In this document: piece by piece, positions 54,879 through 62,945 of the stretch
How the letters are laid out: each line of letters begins with the position of its first letter
Position numbering within the stretch: the first letter of the stretch is position 1
NCBI RefSeq assembly: GCF_021389955.1
Contig: NZ_CP089980.1
Coordinates: forward strand, 2,351,001-2,415,000
Direction of reading: 5' to 3'
Length of the DNA: 64,000 bases
DNA from: Fulvivirga maritima
GTDB lineage: Bacteria; Bacteroidota; Bacteroidia; Cytophagales; Cyclobacteriaceae
Made by a program: the position numbers and the translations under genes
The notes under the pieces: generated by a model
Database searches by the model: none
The model's input: the letters and a program-made list of their open reading frames with translations, nothing else
What the model was told of the DNA's origin: nothing

Positions 54879-54952
54879 TTCTTTAGTTAATAAACCAGTT
54901 CAAAGTGACAGGCATTAATCAAGTAGACAGTCTTCCTTTTAGAGATCAACCT

Positions 54953-55795
54953 TCATTTGTGTTGTTTAAATACTTCGATTATTTCCTCGTTTTCAAGGTT
55001 GATAGCAATTTCATAAGCCGATTGTTCTTCAGGAATATTAGGATCAGCCCCTGATTCTAAAAGGAGTTTTACCATATCAGTATGCCTGTTTCTGCATGCC
55101 GCTATAAGAGGTGTGTTCTTATATTTATTGATATAATTCACATCTGCACCTTTGGAAATGAGAAGTTGACTGATGCTGTCTTTTCCTTGAATGGACATCA
55201 TGAGGAGAATGCAATCATCCTCTGAGGTTTTGTAGTTGACATCGGCCCCTTGGTTAATCAGGGTTTTAGTGATTTCATAATTACCCCTTAATGCAGCATA
55301 GGCGAGAGGAGTGAGTCCTTCTTTGCTGGTGTCCTGCAAATGGGCTCCAGCTTCCGCATACATTTTGGCCAGTTCTGTAAACCCATAGCTGCTAGCATAC
55401 ATCAGTGGCGTTACATTTTCATCGTTTTTTACATTTACTGAGGCCCCTTTTTCCAGTAAATATTGTGCTACTTTCGGCCTGTTTTGCATAGATGCCATTA
55501 GCAATGCATTTTCACCATGACCTTCGCGTAAGTCTATATTAGCACCTTTATCAATCAGCCATATTGCCAAATCATCATGACCATAATAAATGGCCCATAA
55601 CAATGGCGTATAACCGTGTGAGTCTGTTTTGTCAATCGTTTCTTGGGCAGTGGCGATATACTGTTGAATACAATCCATATCGTTTGACTTCGCATCTTCA
55701 ATAATATCTCCACTGCAGGTGTGTGAACAGGATGATAAGTTGATCCATAATAAGGGCAGAAGTAAAAGTAAGGAAGTAATTTTTTCGGTATTCAT
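54953..55795 (-). CDS. Ankyrin-repeat lipoprotein
   Basis: A 280-residue lipoprotein (WINLSSCSHTC lipobox). Six to seven ankyrin repeats, e.g. HGYTPLLWAIYYGHDDLAIW, VTPLMYASSYGFTELAKMYA, KNTPLIAACRNRHTDMVKLL, each ending in an (A/S)xxN-type turn. Ankyrin repeats mediate protein-protein contacts; bacterial exported forms are often inhibitors or scaffolds. It is 21 bases downstream of the metalloprotease gene on the same strand, so it may be its cotranscribed partner (inference). Confidence 0.85.
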   Translation of the reverse strand: MNTEKITSLLLLLPLLWINLSSCSHTCSGDIIEDAKSNDMDCIQQYIATAQETIDKTDSHGYTPLLWAIYYGHDDLAIWLIDKGANIDLREGHGENALLMASMQNRPKVAQYLLEKGASVNVKNDENVTPLMYASSYGFTELAKMYAEAGAHLQDTSKEGLTPLAYAALRGNYEITKTLINQGADVNYKTSEDDCILLMMSIQGKDSISQLLISKGADVNYINKYKNTPLIAACRNRHTDMVKLLLESGADPNIPEEQSAYEIAINLENEEIIEVFKQHK

Positions 55796-55816
55796 ATAAT
55801 AAGGTAATTAGGTTGA

Positions 55817-56992
55817 TTAATCTGTAATAATGATTTTTATAATTTTATTCACCCGAAAATCAGCACTCTGCACATGCATAAAATACATACCTTGATCTAA
55901 TAATGATACTTGCACAGTGGCCTTTTCATGGGGGGTATTATTTAATTTTTGAGAAAGAATGAGTAATCCTTGAGAGTTGTATATTTTTAAATCTATTTTA
56001 TCCAGATAAGGAGGCCACTTTAAGTTTATTACATCATTTGCGGGGTTGGGAAAGGCGGTGATAAGACTGCTTTCCGTTTGATCCCAACCAATACTTTTTA
56101 AGACATGATTAGTTCTTTCATCTATTTCATGAAAATAAGTGCCTGGATCAAAAAAAGGCCTCATTAGCGTGTTCGAAGTGTTTTCATCATGATCCCAATG
56201 GCTCAGGCTTACGCCTGAAGAAAAAGTGATCGGGCTATAGCATTTCCAATAGGAATCATTATCGGAAGTGTTACTAATGAAAATGTCACCCTCAGAAAGA
56301 AGGTCTTCCAGTAATTGTGGCGATTCGTAATTGATTAAACGAGTATGGTCCCCGGTCATCAGTAGGCGATCGAATACACTGAAACTTTCGTCAGTAGAAA
56401 ATATCACGCCCTCAGGAGTTTGCTCTGCACTGGAAATGAAGCCCATGCCGTGGGTGATTTCATGGAGCAAAATAGTGTAGAGATCGATTTGGTTAGAATC
56501 ACATTTACCATCAATTCCGAAATACCAGTTAATACCTGCGTTGAGCTTAATCTCAATTTCAAAATCATCTGGATTATTAAGTTCTTTTCCAGCTAATTTT
56601 TCAGCTAAAGCAATGGGATACCATATGTTGTTGGGAGTGTTGGTGCTGAAATTTCTAATAAATGAAGATGGCCTTGTCAGAGCCATGAAATTACCTGTTT
56701 CTGCCCACTCAAGGCTTATCTTGATGGGGGTGTTGGTAGTTACCTGAGCGTTCCATTTTGAGAGAACACTTTTAATTGCCGGCAGTGCCTCTGCTGGGCT
56801 ATAGAGGGTAACTGCCCTGAAATTACCAACGGTTATTTCCTCTGAAACCGCAGTAGAAGGCTTTCTATTAACAGTTTGCACTTTGGAGCAGCTTATCCAT
56901 TCACCAACACGCGAATTCTGAGCCGCTGTCCATTGCGGCAGCAGTATAATCAATAATAAAATCACCCCTATGGAGCTAACTCGTAATGGCAT
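55817..56992 (-). CDS. Secreted zinc metalloprotease with T9SS sorting domain
   Basis: A 391-residue exported protein with a signal peptide (VILLLIILLPQWTAAQ). The catalytic motif is LLHEITHGMGFIS (HExxHxxGF), a zincin pattern. The C-terminal ~80 residues form a T9SS type A sorting domain: LITAFPNPANDVINLKWP, a strand-rich middle, and a final FRVNKIIKIIITD. Predicted secreted or surface-attached protease. Transcribed with the ankyrin lipoprotein downstream. Confidence 0.85.
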   Translation of the reverse strand: MPLRVSSIGVILLLIILLPQWTAAQNSRVGEWISCSKVQTVNRKPSTAVSEEITVGNFRAVTLYSPAEALPAIKSVLSKWNAQVTTNTPIKISLEWAETGNFMALTRPSSFIRNFSTNTPNNIWYPIALAEKLAGKELNNPDDFEIEIKLNAGINWYFGIDGKCDSNQIDLYTILLHEITHGMGFISSAEQTPEGVIFSTDESFSVFDRLLMTGDHTRLINYESPQLLEDLLSEGDIFISNTSDNDSYWKCYSPITFSSGVSLSHWDHDENTSNTLMRPFFDPGTYFHEIDERTNHVLKSIGWDQTESSLITAFPNPANDVINLKWPPYLDKIDLKIYNSQGLLILSQKLNNTPHEKATVQVSLLDQGMYFMHVQSADFRVNKIIKIIITD

Positions 56993-57316
56993 AATTAGGT
57001 TGAATAATGCTGTTGGGAGTTTTACTACTAGAAAAAATCAAAAATATTCCCCTATTAAAGATAATGAATTAACCCGGACTCTACGATTATTAAGTGGGTT
57101 GTTTGAGTGGTGTTGAGAGTATGGTATGATTCACGCAAATTGCTTTAATTCATCAGCGGTTCCTCATAAGGAGCTTCCGCTATATATTTTGCGGAAGCAA
57201 GTTTTACTACTTAATCATATAAATGAAAAGTATAAATTTGAGCCATTCTAAATGGTAGGTCTTCAGGTATAACTTATCAATACGTTTTTGTGTAATGGGG
57301 GATTTTCGAATATAGA
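56993..57316. other. Gene-free spacer with a perfect hairpin
   Basis: 324 bases. A perfect 8-bp hairpin GCTTCCGC / GCGGAAGC with a 10-base loop lies at 57173-57198, overlapping a second weaker pairing (AGCGG...CCGCT). No gene is visible; the leftward metalloprotease promoter should be here. Confidence 0.5.
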
Positions 57317-57730
57317 ATGAAGAATATCGTTTTAATAAAAAGCCTTTTGAAGCTTATGGCAGTGAGTGGATTTATCTGTAGTTGTAATAACTGCAGCTGC
57401 CCAGAAGTATCAAGTGCGCTGATAGGAAGGTACGAGCAGATAGAACGTGATTAAAGTAAAGAAGAAAGCGGAAAAGAGGAATACATTGATATCATTAACG
57501 ATTGTACTTATGTTCATATCCTCCAAAAGGATACAATAGACTATAAGTTTAAGGCGTCATGGGACTATGATCCTATAAAGTGCAAAGTCTATTTATATAA
57601 TTTTAATTATGTATATGAGAGATATCCAGGTCAGACAGCTTATGGAACCGAGGGATTAACCAAATATCATTATTGCAATAGCTATTTACGAATATCAAAT
57701 GAGTATTTAGAATATAGAAAAATGAATTGA
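57317..57730 (+). pseudogene. Lipoprotein gene broken by an in-frame stop
   Basis: The frame runs 138 codons from ATG 57317 (MKNIVLIKSLLKLMAVSG) with a lipobox-like FICSCNNCSC. A TAA at 57452-57454 (codon 46) interrupts it, after which the same frame stays open for 91 codons to TGA at 57728 (EEYIDIINDCTYVHILQKD; YKFKASWDYDPIKCKVYLY). The pattern suggests one mutation in a small lipoprotein gene. A sequencing error cannot be excluded. I do not recognise the family. Confidence 0.6.
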
Positions 57731-57733
57731 CGA

Positions 57734-57794
57734 TTAACCCTAATCTGGTCCAAGACTTAAACTCTGGCGCAAGTGTCCACTTGTGCCTTCTACG
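57734..57794 (+). repeat. Dispersed hairpin repeat, copy 2
   Basis: Core hairpin at 57766-57787, identical to copy 1 in its 22-base core. It begins 4 bases after the stop of the broken lipoprotein gene. Confidence 0.8.
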
Positions 57795-57873
57795 TTGAGA
57801 AGGTCTTTTTTCATTTAGCAGGGCACGTCAGCTATCTAATACAGGAGTAGTCTTAGCATATTATTTTTAAAGT

Positions 57874-58065
57874 TTGGATATTAACCAGGCATTACAAATG
57901 CCTGGGGAGATGTGGTCGCAATGCAATTGCGACCTAGCTGGTATTGATGAATATTTAACGGACTATTATATATCTATGAGTGACTTGGGGTATACGGTTA
58001 ATGATTTTGAATTGTTGGTTAATAGTTTAAGTGAAGCAACTAATCAAAAAGAGGAAGAAGAATGA
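57874..58065 (+). CDS. Hypothetical small protein
   Basis: Up to 63 residues from TTG 57874, or 55 from ATG 57898 (MPGEMWSQCNCDLAGIDEYL). Acidic tail (NQKEEEE). No signal peptide. Its stop overlaps the start of the next gene (ATGA), implying coupled translation. I do not recognise it. Confidence 0.4.
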   Translation: MDINQALQMPGEMWSQCNCDLAGIDEYLTDYYISMSDLGYTVNDFELLVNSLSEATNQKEEEE

Positions 58066-58418
58066 GGATAACAATCAAAAAATATGAATTGAGCATTAGT
58101 AAAAGCTTTTTTTTTAAGTCATTAGATAATAAGCAATTGTTAGCGGTGCCTATAAAAGGAACAGAGAATTATAAGATAAAAGCTCAAAATATAGGAACAC
58201 CTGGTGTTTATCCCCTGGTTAATTTAAGGTGTGAAGGTGATAATTTGATTGTCACTTTTTATTACCCCTTAAGTAAAGTTTTAATATGGCTATTTTTAAA
58301 CTTTTTTTTGTTCATTTGTTTGTTGGCCTTCATCAAAGAGGTGATTTTCGCCTCTCTACTTCTATTCTGTTTTATTGTAGCATTGAATATGTTCAATTTT
58401 TTATATGATTATCCGTAA
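58062..58418 (+). pseudogene. Small membrane protein gene, 3' end replaced by an IS
   Basis: 118 residues with a short cytosolic part and two hydrophobic helices (VLIWLFLNFFLFICLLAFI; FASLLLFCFIVALNMF). The last four residues and stop (YDYP, TAA at 58416) are encoded by the left inverted repeat of the IS1595 element. Rejoining across the IS after one target-site copy continues the frame from 59389 with LLKAFFKGIKISER to TGA at 59431-59433. So the gene is interrupted rather than natural at its 3' end. A run of nine T near its start is another weak point. Confidence 0.6.
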
Positions 58419-59380
58419 TTAGTCATATGCTGTAATGTTAGCTATAACGAGCCTATCAAAGAGCTTATCACCAAAGTATCGTCTATTGAGTTTGTAAACA
58501 AACTCATCGAGATACAATTGAAGGTACTTTCCTTTAATCTTATGGTAGTTCCCTAGAAATGTTCTTTTGGCATTGCTAATGGTGATATGCACCCATTTAA
58601 GTGTCTCGTTAGTGGTTTGCTTATTAGATTTCTCAGTAATGTGAAGCTCTATATAATCAGCAATGTTAACATAGGAAGTGCTTTGGTCTGAAAAAACAAT
58701 ACTTTGTTCATCAATGGATGATTGTAATACATGATCTACTTCCTGTGAACTGTGGCCTTTAAGTACTTTAGCTTTGAAATAACGACATTGGCGTTCTTTT
58801 TTTCCTGTTTCCAAGTCTTCTAAAGGAGTAGATTCAGCCATTACTGCTACATTTTGTTTTCCTGCCGCTCCTCTACCTCTTTTCCCTTTATTCTTCTCGA
58901 TCTCAGTTGATTCCACTGTAAAATAGCCCTCATCCATCTCAATCATTCCCTCTAAAGTGTATCTGGAATCTCGATTTCCCATGGCTTTTCTCAGTTTATG
59001 AACCATTGCCCATACGGGCTCATATCGTTTCAATCCCAATTGCTTCTGAATCTCCTTGCTGGAAAAACCTTTTTTGGTAACACTCATTAAAAACATTGTT
59101 TTGTACCAAACCAGAAAAGAAAGGTTAGAGTCTTGCATGATCGTGCCGCTACGTAAAGAAGTTCTACTTCGGCAAGCTTTACACTCATAGCTCCATCGGC
59201 TTTTTATCCAATAATGCTGATCATGACCGCAACGGTGACATATAACTCCTAACTTGTCTCGTTCTCCTTTAAAATGCTCTCTGCATGATTGTTCATCACT
59301 GAAGTGGGTAGTGAAACTGAATATATCCATACACTAATTTAATACTTTTTTTACATTATGGGTAATTACGGATAATCATA
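58404..59380 (-). mobile_element. IS1595-family insertion sequence
   Basis: A 977-base element with perfect 18-base inverted repeats (TATGATTATCCGTAATTA at 58404-58421; reverse complement at 59363-59380). It is flanked by an exact 8-base target duplication, ATTTTTTA, at 58396-58403 and 59381-59388. Eight-base duplications are usual for this family. Intact ends and transposase suggest a recent, possibly active insertion. Confidence 0.93.
58419..59330 (-). CDS. IS1595-family (ISXO2-like) transposase
   Basis: A 303-residue transposase. N-terminal zinc ribbon with CHRCGHDQHYW and CKACRSRTSLRSGTIMQ, followed by the ISXO2-like DDE domain: MIEMDEGYFTVEST (first Asp/Glu), then SQEVDHVLQSSIDEQSIVFSDQSTSY (second Asp) and the C-terminal LDEFVYKLNRRYF region. 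It fills the IS1595 element. The frame is intact. Confidence 0.93.
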   Translation of the reverse strand: MDIFSFTTHFSDEQSCREHFKGERDKLGVICHRCGHDQHYWIKSRWSYECKACRSRTSLRSGTIMQDSNLSFLVWYKTMFLMSVTKKGFSSKEIQKQLGLKRYEPVWAMVHKLRKAMGNRDSRYTLEGMIEMDEGYFTVESTEIEKNKGKRGRGAAGKQNVAVMAESTPLEDLETGKKERQCRYFKAKVLKGHSSQEVDHVLQSSIDEQSIVFSDQSTSYVNIADYIELHITEKSNKQTTNETLKWVHITISNAKRTFLGNYHKIKGKYLQLYLDEFVYKLNRRYFGDKLFDRLVIANITAYD

Positions 59381-59433
59381 ATTTTTTATTGCTGAAAGCT
59401 TTTTTCAAAGGAATTAAAATTTCAGAAAGATGA

Positions 59434-59657
59434 TTTCCCGTAGTCCTCGTTCCCGCCATGCTTTGCATAGTGGTTTGCCCGTTGTTCCGCATATGTCCTT
59501 AACTGTTGGCGCGCTGTTTTCAACGCGTGCCATTCTCTAGCTGTTAAGTCGCTCGGTTCTTACCGCTTGACCACTATTTCTGAAGCCTCTGGCCGGTTAA
59601 GTAGAGATGCATTTGCATAACAAAGTCTAACAAATAGGTGGATTTGCAACAAAAAAC
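59434..59657. other. Spacer with coding-like remnant and MITE copy B left end
   Basis: The minus strand of ~59440-59560 reads as an ~45-residue open fragment (SDLTAREWHALKTARQQL...NHYAKHGGN) with stops on both ends and no start, probably a gene scrap. The left end of MITE-like copy B begins at 59585. Confidence 0.45.
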
Positions 59658-59668
59658 TGGACAATAAG

Positions 59669-60493
59669 TTAAGCACATTTTGAATAGTTATGGTTATTAA
59701 ATTGTTCAGGCGTCTTATATCCTAAGTACGAATGTTTTCTTTTTCTATTATACCATATTTCTATAAATTCGAACAGGTCATTCTTGGCCTGAAGAATACT
59801 ATAGAAATTGGTATGTTTGACCAGTTCTGACTTCAGTATCTTAAAGAAGTTTTCTGCCACAGCATTATCCCAGCAATTACCTTTTCTACTCATGCTTTGT
59901 TGTATACCCTTACTTTTGAGGTGATCTGAAAAAGAATAGGTGGCATACTGCACTCCCCGGTCGGAATGAAATATTAATTGGTTTGTTATTGGCCTATTAA
60001 TTAAAGCCATTCTCCAGGCTGGCCATATTGTATCATGGCACGCCATAGACCTACTCAATGACCATCCTATAATCTTTCGATCGTACAAATCCATAATGAT
60101 GGTTAAATACATCCAACCTTGACCAGTGGGGATGTATGTAATATCAGAGACCCATTTATGCCCCGGAAGGTTTGCCTGAAAATCTCTGTTTAATAGGTTT
60201 TTAGCTACTGGATAGTTGTGTCTTGATTGGGTGGTAGTTCCTCTGAACTTTCTGCAAATAATACTTCTAATGCCCTGGTTACGCATGATCCTGGCCACTC
60301 TGGGGCGAGAGATACGCCAACCCAGGTCTCGTAACTCCTCGGTGATCTTCGGGCTACCATACCTTCCTCTGCTATTGCTGTGTATAGTCCTGATATATGC
60401 GGATACCTTTTCATTCTCCAACTTTCTCATTGATGGCCTTCTGTTGCTCCAATTATAGAAACCACTTCTACTGACTTTAAGTACTTTACACAT
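59669..60493 (-). CDS. IS3-family transposase OrfB (DDE integrase domain)
   Basis: 274 residues from the first ATG, but the frame stays open upstream into the end of orfA (FIKEYNHRFGVERM), as expected for a product made by -1 frameshifting (OrfAB). The rve catalytic domain is complete: KWVSDITYIPTGQGW (Asp), IFHSDRGVQYA (Asp), GNCWDNAVAENFFKILKSEL (Glu). The N-terminus VSRSGFYNWSNRRPS is the usual HTH_21-type start. Apparently intact. Confidence 0.93.
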   Translation of the reverse strand: MCKVLKVSRSGFYNWSNRRPSMRKLENEKVSAYIRTIHSNSRGRYGSPKITEELRDLGWRISRPRVARIMRNQGIRSIICRKFRGTTTQSRHNYPVAKNLLNRDFQANLPGHKWVSDITYIPTGQGWMYLTIIMDLYDRKIIGWSLSRSMACHDTIWPAWRMALINRPITNQLIFHSDRGVQYATYSFSDHLKSKGIQQSMSRKGNCWDNAVAENFFKILKSELVKHTNFYSILQAKNDLFEFIEIWYNRKRKHSYLGYKTPEQFNNHNYSKCA

Positions 60494-60525
60494 CCTCTCA
60501 ACACCAAATCTGTGGTTGTATTCCT

Positions 60526-60840
60526 TTATGAACCGGAATATTTGTTGTCTCCCTTGGAGAAGATGCTTACTGCCTTTTTTAAAATATCCCTTTCTAGTTG
60601 GGCTTCACGCAGTTCTCGTTTTAAACGGGCTATCTCCTTTTGTTCTGAGGTTAAATTCTGATTACCATGACCTGAAAAACTACCTTCTTTGTACTCATTG
60701 TATTCACGTTTCCATCGGGTAACCAGCTCAGTCCTTAAACCAAGCTCATCAGCTACTTCTCTTGTACTTTTTCCTGACAGGCACAGGTTCACTGCCATCT
60801 GTTTAAACTCCTTGTCAAACTCTCTTCTTGCTCTTTTCAT
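60526..60840 (-). CDS. IS3-family transposase OrfA
   Basis: About 104 residues from ATG 60840 (MKRARREFDKEFKQMAVNL); a start 14 codons earlier lies in the terminal repeat and is unlikely. Helix-turn-helix (TREVADELGLRTELVTRWKREY) followed by a leucine-zipper-like coil (EIARLKRELREAQLERDILKKA), the classic OrfA layout. Its end overlaps the OrfB frame; the shift probably occurs near AACAAATATT. Confidence 0.92.
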   Translation of the reverse strand: MKRARREFDKEFKQMAVNLCLSGKSTREVADELGLRTELVTRWKREYNEYKEGSFSGHGNQNLTSEQKEIARLKRELREAQLERDILKKAVSIFSKGDNKYSGS

Positions 60841-61077
60841 ATTTAGTAAATTTAACTCAAAAGCGCTTAACTTACTGTCCAATCAAATGTAGCAGGTCCA
60901 AGGTTATGTCAAGTCAGTCTTTGCGCATTCCATTCAGTTACATGTTTTGAACGGTCAGTGCAATATCGGCCAGAGGCCTAAAGCATTATGATCACTCGTC
61001 TGGAGCCAAGCGATTGTTTTGGGTACGACGAGTTGGGAAAAGCAGGCTTTCACACATACGAATTGGCAAATAAAAGC

Positions 61078-61191
61078 CGTCATTCCTGAATTATGGAGCA
61101 TAGTGCAATGGTATCAGGAATCTCACTGTTCGGTTAGTGCTACCTGAACAGTGAGATCCCGGCTCTTCACTTCGTTGCGGCCGGGATGACG
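61078..61191. repeat. 114-base palindromic unit
   Basis: Outer ends CGTCATTCC / GGGATGACG enclose two hairpins: ATCTCACTGTTC / GAACAGTGAGAT (61120-61157) and CCCGGC / GCCGGG (61158-61185). Likely a MITE or compound REP element. Confidence 0.65.
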
Positions 61192-61213
61192 TTATAGAGT
61201 TATGACTAATCAC

Positions 61214-61270
61214 TCAACCTGTTCCAAAGACCTAAACTTTGGCGCAAGTGTCCACTTGTGCCTTTCACGT
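61214..61270 (+). repeat. Dispersed hairpin repeat, copy 3
   Basis: Core hairpin at 61241-61262, preceded by CAACCTGTTCCAAAG. Same core as copies 1 and 2. Confidence 0.8.
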
Positions 61271-61533
61271 AAGCAATTGAGGAAAATCTTGATTATTTAA
61301 ACTTTGATCCTGTAGAATCGGGAGAAGTTGATGGGCCTTGTCGTTATCTTTATAGCTCAGCTAGCGACTGAGTAGGAGATTTGGCGTAAGTTTAATGAGA
61401 TGAAGCAGTACCACCATGCAGAGCATGGCGGGAACGGAGATATATGGATCATTGCCCATGCTAAAGGTCAGTTTGGACAGGAATAAGTGTTCCTGAAAGG
61501 TTGGCTCTAAACAAGATAGTATTAGATTAGGGC

Positions 61534-62076
61534 ATGAATTGTAAATATAAAATTAAGGAATTGATATTGTTATGCTTTTTGGCGCTTCAAGGGTGCTCTA
61601 ATGGGCAGCCAGATCAAAACGTATTAAATGACCATAAGTATTCTGTAATGATTTTACATGGCATTGAAAGAAGTGTTATAGAAAAAGAAATGAGTTTAGC
61701 TTCTGAAAAAGGCGCTAAAGAATTAGTAAGTACATTAAGTGATATCAATGAATTTAATGATAAGCTAATAGAACAGGCTGGAGGTATTAAATCAGAAGGA
61801 TATTTTCCTGCAATTAGTTATCCAAATAACAGAGGAAGTGTTGCTAAAAATCTAATGCAAACGTATAATTTCCAATTGCTTCTTGAAAATTATTTGTCAC
61901 TTCAGTTGTTGAACGGGCGAATTGATAAGGAGCAGCATAAGACATTGATAAGTGTGCTGCACAATTATTTAGATAAAAATAATGGTATTTTAAAACCAAG
62001 TACAATAGAAAAGGGAAAGATTAGTGATGTTATAGTACATATATTATTATTGGAAATGTGGCTTACTGATTTATAA
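61534..62076 (+). CDS. Uncharacterised lipoprotein
   Basis: A 180-residue lipoprotein (LILLCFLALQGCSNG lipobox). The mature part is mainly helical (EKEMSLASEKGAKELVSTLSDINEFNDKLIEQ; NFQLLLENYLSLQLLNGRIDKEQHKTLISVLHNYL). I do not recognise a family. It is followed after 5 bases by a degenerate hairpin repeat. Confidence 0.55.
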   Translation: MNCKYKIKELILLCFLALQGCSNGQPDQNVLNDHKYSVMILHGIERSVIEKEMSLASEKGAKELVSTLSDINEFNDKLIEQAGGIKSEGYFPAISYPNNRGSVAKNLMQTYNFQLLLENYLSLQLLNGRIDKEQHKTLISVLHNYLDKNNGILKPSTIEKGKISDVIVHILLLEMWLTDL

Positions 62077-62080
62077 TTTT

Positions 62081-62133
62081 ATTAACCCAATCTGGTTCAA
62101 GATCATCAACTCTGGGCAAGTGTCCTTTTCTGC
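62081..62133 (+). repeat. Dispersed hairpin repeat, copy 4 (degenerate)
   Basis: ATTAACCCAATCTGGTTCAAG, then CTCTGGGCAAGTGTCC and a lost right arm. Clearly related to copy 2 but no longer able to form the full stem. Confidence 0.6.
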
Positions 62134-62148
62134 TAATTGAAGTAAGTT

Positions 62149-62451
62149 TTATTTTTCCATTTTCCACTTTTTGGAGTCTTTTGACGTGTGAAATACCGCA
62201 AGGATAAGGATGGAATTTGTGGCTTCATTCACTCTAAAATGAATGCCAAATGGGAATTTTTTCAAGAAGAAAACCCGGATGCTGTCATACCGAATTTGAG
62301 TTTTAAAAGGGTTACTGCGGATGCTTTCTACGGCTTTTAAAATATGCTTTTCGAAACGAAGCCCTAGATTATCGTTTTTGTCTTGGTACCAAAGAAACGC
62401 TTCTCGGATATCTGCTTCAGCAGCCTCGGCAATAGAAACAGAGTAGTTCAC
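62149..62451 (-). CDS. RelE/ParE-family toxin
   Basis: A 100-residue protein with the ParE-type fold: SVSIAEAAEADIREAFLWYQDKN, LGLRFEKHILKAVESIRSNP and a C-terminal strand block YDSIRVFFLKKFPFGIHFRV...ILILAVFHTSKDSKKW. ParE toxins inhibit gyrase; RelE relatives cut mRNA. Which applies here cannot be told, but the wxxkFPFxixF pattern fits ParE-like. Its start overlaps the antitoxin's stop by 4 bases. Confidence 0.85.
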   Translation of the reverse strand: MNYSVSIAEAAEADIREAFLWYQDKNDNLGLRFEKHILKAVESIRSNPFKTQIRYDSIRVFFLKKFPFGIHFRVNEATNSILILAVFHTSKDSKKWKMEK

Positions 62452-62654
62452 TTTTCGAAGAGATCCTCTTTAGCATCTTTCCAATTCCGTGTTTTCATGT
62501 CTTGTTTATCAACTAGTTGCATTCTTCTGTGTACTTCATCTTTTTGCCATTGAGGTGTTCCATCTTCCTGATTAATAGAAACGTAATTCAATGTTTTGAT
62601 GAATTTAAGAAAAGTATCATACTTGCTGTCTTGTATATCTAGTGTGATCTTCAT
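62448..62654 (-). CDS. Antitoxin of the ParE-type pair
   Basis: A 68-residue acidic/basic small protein (MKITLDIQDSKYDTFLKFIKTL), placed just before and overlapping the toxin gene by 4 bases, as antitoxins usually are. The C-terminal half (DEVHRRMQLVDKQDMKTRNWKDAKEDLFEK) would wrap the toxin. Start ATG at 62654. Confidence 0.75.
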   Translation of the reverse strand: MKITLDIQDSKYDTFLKFIKTLNYVSINQEDGTPQWQKDEVHRRMQLVDKQDMKTRNWKDAKEDLFEK

Positions 62655-62865
62655 GATTAATAAATTATAGATTGTTATAAAATATAGATAAATATATTTT
62701 TAGCGGTTTCAACCTGGTGAAAAGTCTAATTTTAAGTAAATCAATGATTAAACTGTCTATGTACTTTTCCTTATTGTAATAATGAATGTTTTGTACAAAC
62801 AAATATATATAATTAATCGATCCCGATCATTTTTAATTGGCTTAGTAATGCATGCTTTGAAGTCG

Positions 62866-62920
62866 CAATCTTTTCCAAAGACCTAAACTCTGGCGCAAGT
62901 GTCCACTTGTGCTCTTTACG
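62866..62920 (+). repeat. Dispersed hairpin repeat, copy 5
   Basis: Core hairpin at 62892-62913 with one change at its last base. It lies between the toxin-antitoxin promoter region and the 3' end of the symporter gene. Confidence 0.78.
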
Positions 62921-62945
62921 ATCCACTCCTGCCTCATCCCACATT

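Larger units (their letters stand above)
59658..60881 (-). mobile_element. IS3-family insertion sequence
   Basis: About 1,224 bases with matched ends TGGACAATAAGTTAAGCAC (59658-59676) and, inverted, TGGACAGTAAGTTAAGCGC (60863-60881), 17 of 19 identical. It carries the two overlapping transposase frames orfA and orfB. I see no clear target duplication. It lies inside MITE-like copy B. Confidence 0.9.
59585..60977. repeat. MITE-like element, copy B, carrying an IS3 insertion
   Basis: Left end GCCTCTGGCCG (59585-59595) and right end CGGCCAGAGGC (60967-60977) are perfect 11-base inverted repeats. Removing the IS3 element (59658-60881) leaves 169 bases, nearly the 172 of copy A, which shares both end sequences. 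Confidence 0.6.
60882..61533. other. Repeat-dense spacer downstream of the IS3 element
   Basis: 652 bases without a complete gene. In order: right part of MITE copy B (to 60977), a palindromic unit (61078-61191), hairpin repeat copy 3 (61214-61270), and a short open fragment on the + strand at ~61385-61485 (RKFNEMKQYHHAEHGGN, ending GQFGQE) that resembles a gene scrap. Confidence 0.55.

Noticed and set aside
53548-62920. Integron-style cassette array with attC sites
   Set aside because: The hairpin repeats sit at gene 3' ends, but I see no paired R'/R'' boxes, no integron-type integrase in the window, and the intervals also hold IS elements and minus-strand genes. Kept only as a speculation in the finding.
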